Shown here in pieces: positions 16,572 through 23,600 of a DNA stretch of 25,076 nt. Positions within the stretch are counted from its first letter, which is position 1. The number at the start of each line of letters is the position of its first letter. The notes beneath the pieces were generated by a model, which made no database searches, was not told where the DNA came from, and saw only the letters and a list, made by a program, of their open reading frames with translations. The position numbers were made by a program, and so were the translations under genes. The DNA comes from an uncultured Lachnospiraceae bacterium (GTDB lineage: Bacteria; Bacillota; Clostridia; Lachnospirales; Lachnospiraceae): the NCBI GenBank assembly GCA_910579935.1, contig CAJTVQ010000054.1:1-25076 (forward strand), read 5' to 3'.

Positions 16572-17012
16572 CTACGGTAATTTCTTTAAAAACAGTTCTT
16601 TTTCTTCCCGGCGTCTGCGGACCAGCCCGGGAAATACCTTTTTCCCTGCATGAATCCATCTGTCAAATTCTTCCGCCGCTCCCGCCGTGTCGCCCCGGTT
16701 TAATTTACGCAGGAGCGTGCTCCTCTGCAGCGCCCCGGTTCCCACGTTATAGGTAAAGGATACCAGCGCGTCGAACATGTTCTGCGTCAGCGGCACGGTA
16801 ACGCACCGGTTGATGCAGCGTTCAGATTTTTTCAAGTCGGACTGAAGGAAGGAATCTGCCTGTTCCTGTGTAATCGACATACCGGACCGGACATTTCCCG
16901 TATGCCCGTAGCCGATGGTCCAGATTCCGGCAACGTCCTGATAAGATGTAAGGCGGCAGCCTTCAAAGGATCTGATCAGGTCTGTTCCTTCTTTGGATGT
17001 TGTGTACTCCAT
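16572..17012 (-). CDS. phage-type lysozyme (GH24 endolysin)
   Basis: A 146-residue muramidase of glycoside hydrolase family 24, which cuts the MurNAc-GlcNAc bond of peptidoglycan. The catalytic triad is visible with exactly the T4 lysozyme spacing: Glu17, Asp26 and Thr32 in the segment from FEGCRLTSYQD to WTIGYGHT. The C-terminal part has ALVSFTYNVGTGAL and RRREEKELFL, typical of phage endolysins. ATG 17012 is chosen for AAAGGAGAG about seven bases upstream; a longer reading from 17150 would begin inside the promoter repeat. There is no signal peptide or cell-wall binding domain, so export needs a holin, which is encoded two genes downstream. It is the first gene of the minus-strand unit. Confidence 0.93.
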   Translation of the reverse strand: MEYTTSKEGTDLIRSFEGCRLTSYQDVAGIWTIGYGHTGNVRSGMSITQEQADSFLQSDLKKSERCINRCVTVPLTQNMFDALVSFTYNVGTGALQRSTLLRKLNRGDTAGAAEEFDRWIHAGKKVFPGLVRRRREEKELFLKKLP

Positions 17013-17061
17013 GTGTTTTCTCTCCTTTCTCTTTAGGTCTGGGTAATGCCCCTTGTATATT

Positions 17062-17089
17062 AAAAAGATTTTTAGATGGAAAATGTAAA
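17062..17089 (-). promoter_or_regulatory. leftward TTTACA-N16-CTTTTT promoter (lysozyme-sigma-holin)
   Basis: On the minus strand, TTTACA (plus 17084-17089) is followed by 16 bases and CTTTTT (plus 17062-17067). Transcription would begin near 17055, about 43 bases before the lysozyme ATG. TTTACA is the -35 reported for TcdR-family sigma factors. No sigma-A -10 is present at this spacing. Confidence 0.65.
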
Positions 17090-17136
17090 CCTGATTTTGA
17101 AAAGAAAATAAAAAAATCAAAAAAACAAAAAGCAGG

Positions 17137-17164
17137 TTTACATTTTTCATCTAAAAATCTTTTT
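17137..17164 (+). promoter_or_regulatory. rightward TTTACA-N16-CTTTTT promoter (FN3-RHS gene)
   Basis: TTTACA (17137-17142), 16 bases and CTTTTT (17159-17164), identical to the leftward copy in both boxes and in spacing. Transcription would start near 17171, about 47 bases before ATG 17218. Confidence 0.65.
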
Positions 17165-17188
17165 AATATATAGAGCCGGCGAAAAGAA

Positions 17189-17211
17189 TGGGGATACCCC
17201 AAAGAAGGAGG
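17189..17211 (+). promoter_or_regulatory. leader hairpin and strong ribosome site
   Basis: TGGGG-ATA-CCCCA (17189-17201) can form a five-pair hairpin, directly followed by AAGGAGG (17205-17211), six bases before ATG 17218. The hairpin leaves the ribosome site free and may protect the 5' end of a very long mRNA. Confidence 0.45.
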
Positions 17212-17217
17212 AAAAAT

Positions 17218-20200
17218 ATGGCAATTAATTTAAATGTAACAATCAACAAAAACGGTTCCATGACGGTAAGATGGCCGGCAGTGGCCAATGCGGCGAGGTA
17301 TTCAGGGCGTGTGAGCATTCCCAGTCTGGGAGTCGCAGAATACAGCAATAGTAATCTGACTACAACGTCTTTTACGACTGACACTAACCTTCCGGAAAAT
17401 AAGACTTATAAGATTACGGTTGCTGCATATAACCAAAAGAACAGCCAGCTGGCATCGGGTTCGAAAACCGTAACCATTCCCAAGGGATATGTCCAGGAAC
17501 CGCTGGGTGTTCCGCAGAATGTAAAGGCAGTGGCGGATACCATCAGCGTTACGGTATCTTATAATGCGGTTACCCGCGCCAGCAGTTATGATGTGCTGTT
17601 TGACGGTACTGTCTACAGCGTGACAGGCACAAGCAGGAGGTTCAGCGGCTTGAAGCCGAAGACGAGCCATACCTATGCGGTGCGGGCAAAGAATGCAACA
17701 CAGACAGGGGCGTACAGTGCGACGAAGTCCGTTACTACCCTGCCGCAGTCTCCGGGAGTGCCGTCCAATATCAAAAAGACTGCAACGGAGACATCGGCGA
17801 CAATAAGCTGGGGAGCGTTAAGCGGTGCAACCGGGTACAGTATTAAGTTTAACGGGACAACTTACAATGTTACCGCCGCATCAAAGACTTTTACAGGACT
17901 GACGGCGGGTAAAGCGTATCCTTTTTCAATCTGTTCCAGGAATGCGGACACAAGCAGCGCCTATACGTCCCAAATGACGGTTACGACGCCGGCAAAGCCG
18001 CCGTCAAACATAAGCGCTACCAGCACCGGTGATTCGGTTACCATCAGATGGAATGCAGTAAGCGGCGTTTCAGGGTATATCATTAAGTTCGACGGTATGG
18101 AATACCATGTGCCCGCGACCAGTACGTCCGATACCGTTAAGAACCTAAGGCAGAAAACCTCCCATACCTATCAGATTTGCTGTAAAAGTGCGGATGGTAC
18201 CGGGTCATACAGCAGCCAAAGAACCATTATGACGCAGGCCAGTACGCCCAGCGTGCCGACGGGCATAACGAAAACAGCGGATAGTCATTCCGCCGTTATC
18301 AGCTGGACCGACAAGTACGACGCAACGGAATACATCATCCAGTTTAACGGAAAAAGCGAAACCGTAAGCGGGACATCAAAGAAATTCACCGGACTGACAG
18401 CCAATACGGCCTACCGGTTTAAGCTCTGTGCAAAGAACTGGGATGTCACCAGCGCCTATACGTCTGAAATGACTGTGAAAACAGCCCCGCTTGCGCCTGC
18501 AGACGTCAGTGCCGACAGTACGGAAAACTCCGTTACAGTAAGGTGGGACGCGGTAAGCGGTGCATTGGGATATATCGTATCCTTTGACGGTAAGAATTAT
18601 GATGTGCCGGTATCATCTACCTCCAAAACCTTTACCGGCCTGGCGGATAACACAGACCATGAATATCAGGTATATTCAAAGGGTGTGGACGGGGCCAGTA
18701 CCGGCAGGGGGATGGAACGAATCAGTACCATCCGGCACGGACTGACCGTACCGACCGGTATTTCCCATAAATCCGCAGACAATTCCGTTACGGTCAGTTG
18801 GAATGCGGTAAGCGGCGCCGCCGGATATGACGTGGAGATTGGCGGCAGATGTGTTTCAGTGACCGGGACTTCCGGGGAAGTAACCGGACTGACGCCGAAT
18901 ACCTTATACAACTACAGGGTACGTTCCAGACTTTCCGACGGGGCAACGGGCCGGTACAGTGAGGGGCGGACTTTCAAGACTACACCAAGAGCCCCGGAGG
19001 TCAGTAAAAGGACTGCAAATGAGAGTACCGCCACGATCAGCTGGAATGAGATCAGCGGCGCAGACAGCTATGATCTGCTGTTTAACGGCAGTGTATATCA
19101 CATGAACACCACTTCCGGGACTTTCACCGGCCTGGCGGCCAATACCGGCTATGATTACCAGATACGTGTGAATACTGCGGACGGTTCCAGTACATACAGT
19201 ACCAGTAAAACAGTATGGACGGCGCCCAATCCTCCTGCATCCGCCACGGTGACCGCCACCGCCGCGAATGATTCCATCACGGTGAGATGGGGGGCAGTAC
19301 CCGGTGCAAAAGAATATTACGTGCTGGTCAACGGTACGAAGACTTATAGTGCGAATGGGACTTCCCGCAGAATTACCGGACTGGAACCGGGTACCAGTTA
19401 TACTTATCAGATCTGTTCGTGCAATGAGGAAAGCAGCAGTTCTTACTGCCCTGCGAAAACAATTGTTACGCTTCCGAATCCGCCTGCAGTGCCGGCAAAT
19501 ATAAGCGCAGCATCCACGACAGATTCGATCACCCTGACATGGGGTGCGGTACCGGGTGCGGACAGTTATGACATCCGGCTGGGTGATTCCACGTACCGTG
19601 TGGCCGGCACGTCCAAAACCCTTACAGGACTGACTCCCGACACGGCTTACAGTTATCAGGTCCGTGCAAACAATGCAGGAGGTTCCAGTGCATACAGTGA
19701 GGCCGGGACGGTCCGGACACTCCCCGAAATACCGGCGGTTCCGGTTATCTATGCAGCCATGACGGATGTCCATTCCATAGAGTTTGCATGGAAGGCAGTA
19801 GACGGTGCGGACAGTTATGAGTTCCTGTTTGACGGGACGTTATATACACTGACCGAACTGGAGAAAAAATTCGAGGGTCTGGAAAGCGATACGGAACATA
19901 CTTACCGGATCCGTGCCAGAAACAAAGCCGGTGCAAGCCCTTACAGCGGACTGCAGAAAATCCGGACACGTCTGGCAGTACCGGAAAATATCCGCGCGGA
20001 AGCGGAAGCGAAGTCAGTCAGGATCAGTTTCGATCCGGTAGCAGGAGCGACCAGTTATGATATAGAATTCCAGAATGCCGTCTATCATGTAACGGAAACC
20101 TCCAAAGTATTTGAAGGACTGAAGCCGGAGACGGAGTATACCTATGCGGTCCGTGCGGTAAACGAGTATGGATGCAGCCTGTACAGTGAAACGAAACGTA

Positions 20201-20605
20201 TCAATACGCTGCGGCTGGGACCCGCCATGCCTTCGGACATCACCGCGGCAGCGTTCATGGGCAGCGTCATCGTAAGCTGGAGTCCGGTGGAGAGTGCAGA
20301 GGACTATGACGTCCGGTTTGACAGTGTGGATTATCATGTGGCAGAGAGCGGGACGGTTACGCTCGTACAGCAGGAGGATGCCGCAGGGTCTGTCATGGCT
20401 GCCTCCGCGTCCGCCATGTCCGGCCGGAGCAGGATGAAAGCGGCGCCGGCGGCGGGGAAGGCCGCAGGAGAGACGGTTTCAGGGCGGATCTATAAGATAT
20501 TCGCCGGTCTGAGACCGCATACCAGATACAGTTATTCTGCGAGGGCCAATAATGCGGAGGGCTCCAGTAAGTATACGCCGGAGAAGTATGTCACGACTGA
20601 TGTAC
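17218..20605 (+). repeat. array of about 13 fibronectin type III modules
   Basis: Modules start near 17218, 17509, 17758, 17998, 18253, 18496, 18748, 18991, 19231, 19489, 19738, 19978 and 20227, about 80-85 residues each. Most share a VPxNI start, a core like SVTVRWNAVSGAxGY, then TGTSKTFTGLTPNTxYTYQVRA. The first module is the most divergent and the last carries an insertion. FN3 modules usually act as spacers or carbohydrate/protein-binding stalks in extracellular proteins. Confidence 0.9.
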
Positions 20606-23600
20606 AGAAATCCAGCGGTCTGGCGAACGGCAGGAACTTTATGACCTATCCGGACGGCAGGATATCCTACACCGGAAACGATCCGGTCAACGCCCTGACA
20701 GGCGCATTCCTGTGGAGTTACACATGGCTGGAAGACCATGGGAAGGACGGACTTCACTTTACTGCCATGTATGATTCCAGAAGGGAAATAAAACCGGATG
20801 TATTAGGGAAGAAATGGAGCCATTCCCTGAACTATCTGCTGGAGATGGACGAAGAGTATGCGTATTTCCATACACCGTATGACGATGTGACGGCGTTCAG
20901 GAAAAATACGGAAGACGGAGACTTCCGGCCGGAGGACAGCGCAGCCTCTTCCTATACGATGAAGGAAAATGAGGACGGCTCTTATTCCGTTGCGGCTTTG
21001 GACGGCACGGAATATGTATTTGACGGGAAACTGTGTCTGAACCGTATCGTGGAGAACGGGCTTGTATCGTACCGTTTCCGGTCCGACGGGGAAGGACGGA
21101 TCATCCGTATGGAGGGACGCCATGGAACCGCCATGGATATCACTTACGTGGACGGAACCATAGCCGCCGTGACGGATGCCATGGGAAATACAGTCCGCTT
21201 TGCATATGAAGAAGGCAGGCTGGCCGCCGTGACCAATCCGGAAGGCAGGGAAATGTCCTTTACCTATGATGCGGCCTGCAGACTGCTGACCATTTCGGAT
21301 TTTTCAGGGGAAGTATATCTGACCAACCGCTATGACATGCAGGGAAGGGTAACGGAGCAGACGACGGCAGGCAGGGGAAGGAGCCTGGCAGCCTATGATG
21401 AAGAGAACCGTACCACCGAATTTACCGATGAGCTGGGGAATGTCACGAGGTATACTTATGATGCGGCAGGGCATGTCACGGAGGTGGCGCTGGCCGGAAC
21501 CGCCATCCATAACACCTACAATGAAAAGGGACAGATGACAGAACAGACGGACGCCCTTGGCAATTCCACCGGAATGGAGTATGATGAATACGGGCGCATG
21601 ATACGCGTCATCCATCCGGACGGCACAGAGGAGAGCGCGGCTTACAATGACAGGAACCAGCCGGTGAAAGTGACGGGCCGTGACGGGACGAATGTCCTGT
21701 ATCAGTATGACGAACGGAACAATCTGATCCGGATGCAGGATGAAAGGGGGAATACAAACTCTTATACCTATGACGAAAACGACAACCTGATCTCCTTTAC
21801 CGACAGGAGCGGCCATATCTGGACGTATGCCTATGATGAAAACAATCATCTGGAACAGGCGGCGGACCCGGACGGAAACATCTGTTTCTATACCCATGAT
21901 GCGATTGGAAGGATGACCTCCTATACATCTCCTGAGGGAAGGAAGGTTTCCTACCGGTTTTCGGCAGCGGGGGACCTGTTATCCGTGGAAGATGCGGACG
22001 GTGAGATCGTTTTTGAATACAATGAGAACGGCAGCAGGACCGGAATGACCGACCGGATGGGAAATAAGCAGCGTCTGGAATACAATGAAACGGGGCGGGT
22101 ATCCCTTGCCGCGGACGCTCTGGGGAATGCATACAGCTTTTCCTATGACGGGAAAGGGAATCTCATTACGGAAACGGACCCGTCCGGATACAGTGTAAGC
22201 AGTACTTACGATGCATGTGGCAACCGGACCTCGCAGACGGATAAAAACGGCGGTGTGACGCGGTATGTGTTTGACGCGGCGAACCGGCTGATCCGGGTGT
22301 GTGATGCGGCCGGAGGAACCGTAAGCTATACTTATGACTGCATGGGACAGGTGACAGCCGTTACCGACCAGTTATCCCGCCAGAGGTCTTATGTTTATGA
22401 TAAGGCTGGGCGCGTCTTAAGCGAAACGGATCCGCTGGGACACAGCGTGGGCTATACCTATGATGCGGCGGGCAATCTGCTGACAAGGACGGACGAGGAC
22501 GGCCATGTCATTTCCTATACTTACGATGCCCAAAACCGTCTGCAGTCCGTACAGACCGATGCGGGGATCACCACGTTTGTCTATGATCATGCAGGGCGTG
22601 TCGTGTCCGTGACGGATGCGGACGGCCATACGGAAAGCGCGGAGTATGACAGCGATGATAACCTGACGGCGGTATCCGACAAGGAAAGCCGGAAAACCGT
22701 TTATGTCTATGACAGCATGGGAAGAATCGCGCAGGAGACGGCGCCGGACGGCGGAAAGACAGCCTATTCTTATGATAAAAACGGAAACTGCGTCCAGATC
22801 ACGGATGCGGAGGGGCATGTAACCGGCTATGAGTATGACGCCTGCAGCCGCCTGGTGAAAGTGACAGACCCTTCCGGGCAGGAGACAGCCTATGCCTATG
22901 ACGGCAGGGGACAGCTGGTACGCATGACCGATGCCAACGGCGGCGTGACGGAATATGCCTATGACGGCAACGGCAACCTGGTTTCCGAAGTGAATCCCCT
23001 CGGCGGGGAAAAGACCTGGACCTACGATGTCCTGAACCGTCTGACCGGCGGTACGGATGAGGAAGGCGGCACGTGGAGCTGTACCTATGATGCGGCGGGC
23101 AACCGGATGTCGTTCACGGATGCCTGCGGCCATGTGCGGACATACGAATATGATGCCGGCGACCGCCTGACCGGTGTGACGGAGGAAACGGAAGGAAGCC
23201 TGGAGCTGGAATATACCAATACCGGCAGGGTTTCCCGTGTGACGGACATGGAAGGCGCGGTAACGGATTATACCTATGACGCCATGGGACGGCTGCTCCG
23301 TATTTCCGACGCCATGGGACACAGCACGTCGTTCACCTATGACAGTGCGGGCAGGGCGCTGACCCGGACCGATGCCAACGGGAATACCACGCAGTACGAA
23401 TATTCACCCGCCGGGAACCTGCTGTCGGTGACGGACGGGGAAGGGAATGCCACGGCTTATACCTACAATGCGCTGGGACTAGCGCTGACGGAGACGGATG
23501 CGCTGGGAAATACGGTTTCCTATACCTATGACCACCTGGGCCAGGTCACGTCCATGACGGACGCCATGGGCAGTACAACCTCCTTTACCTATACGGCGGA

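Larger units (their letters stand above)
17056..17170. repeat. 38-bp inverted repeat (37/38) between lysozyme and RHS genes
   Basis: The left arm (17056-17093) and right arm (17133-17170) are reverse complements at 37 of 38 positions. They are separated by 39 very A-rich bases (17094-17132). Each arm reads outward from CAGGTTTACA through CTTTTTAAT. An inverted repeat this long and exact is far more than a hairpin terminator needs. Both arms point promoter-like elements toward the flanking divergent genes. Confidence 0.95.

Noticed and set aside
15401..17012. Lysozyme and holin as a simple prophage remnant
   Set aside because: No structural phage gene is in the window, a TcdR-like sigma factor sits between them, and the promoter repeat links them to the RHS gene. 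A phage origin in the past is still possible.
17013..17150. N-terminal extension of the lysozyme with a hydrophobic, signal-like start
   Set aside because: It would begin upstream of the candidate promoter, inside the inverted repeat, without a ribosome site. The GH24 domain starts right after ATG 17012, which has one.
18904..19773. 289-codon minus-strand frame opposite the FN3 modules
   Set aside because: It mirrors the FN3 repeat period and has no family resemblance or start signal; it is a shadow.
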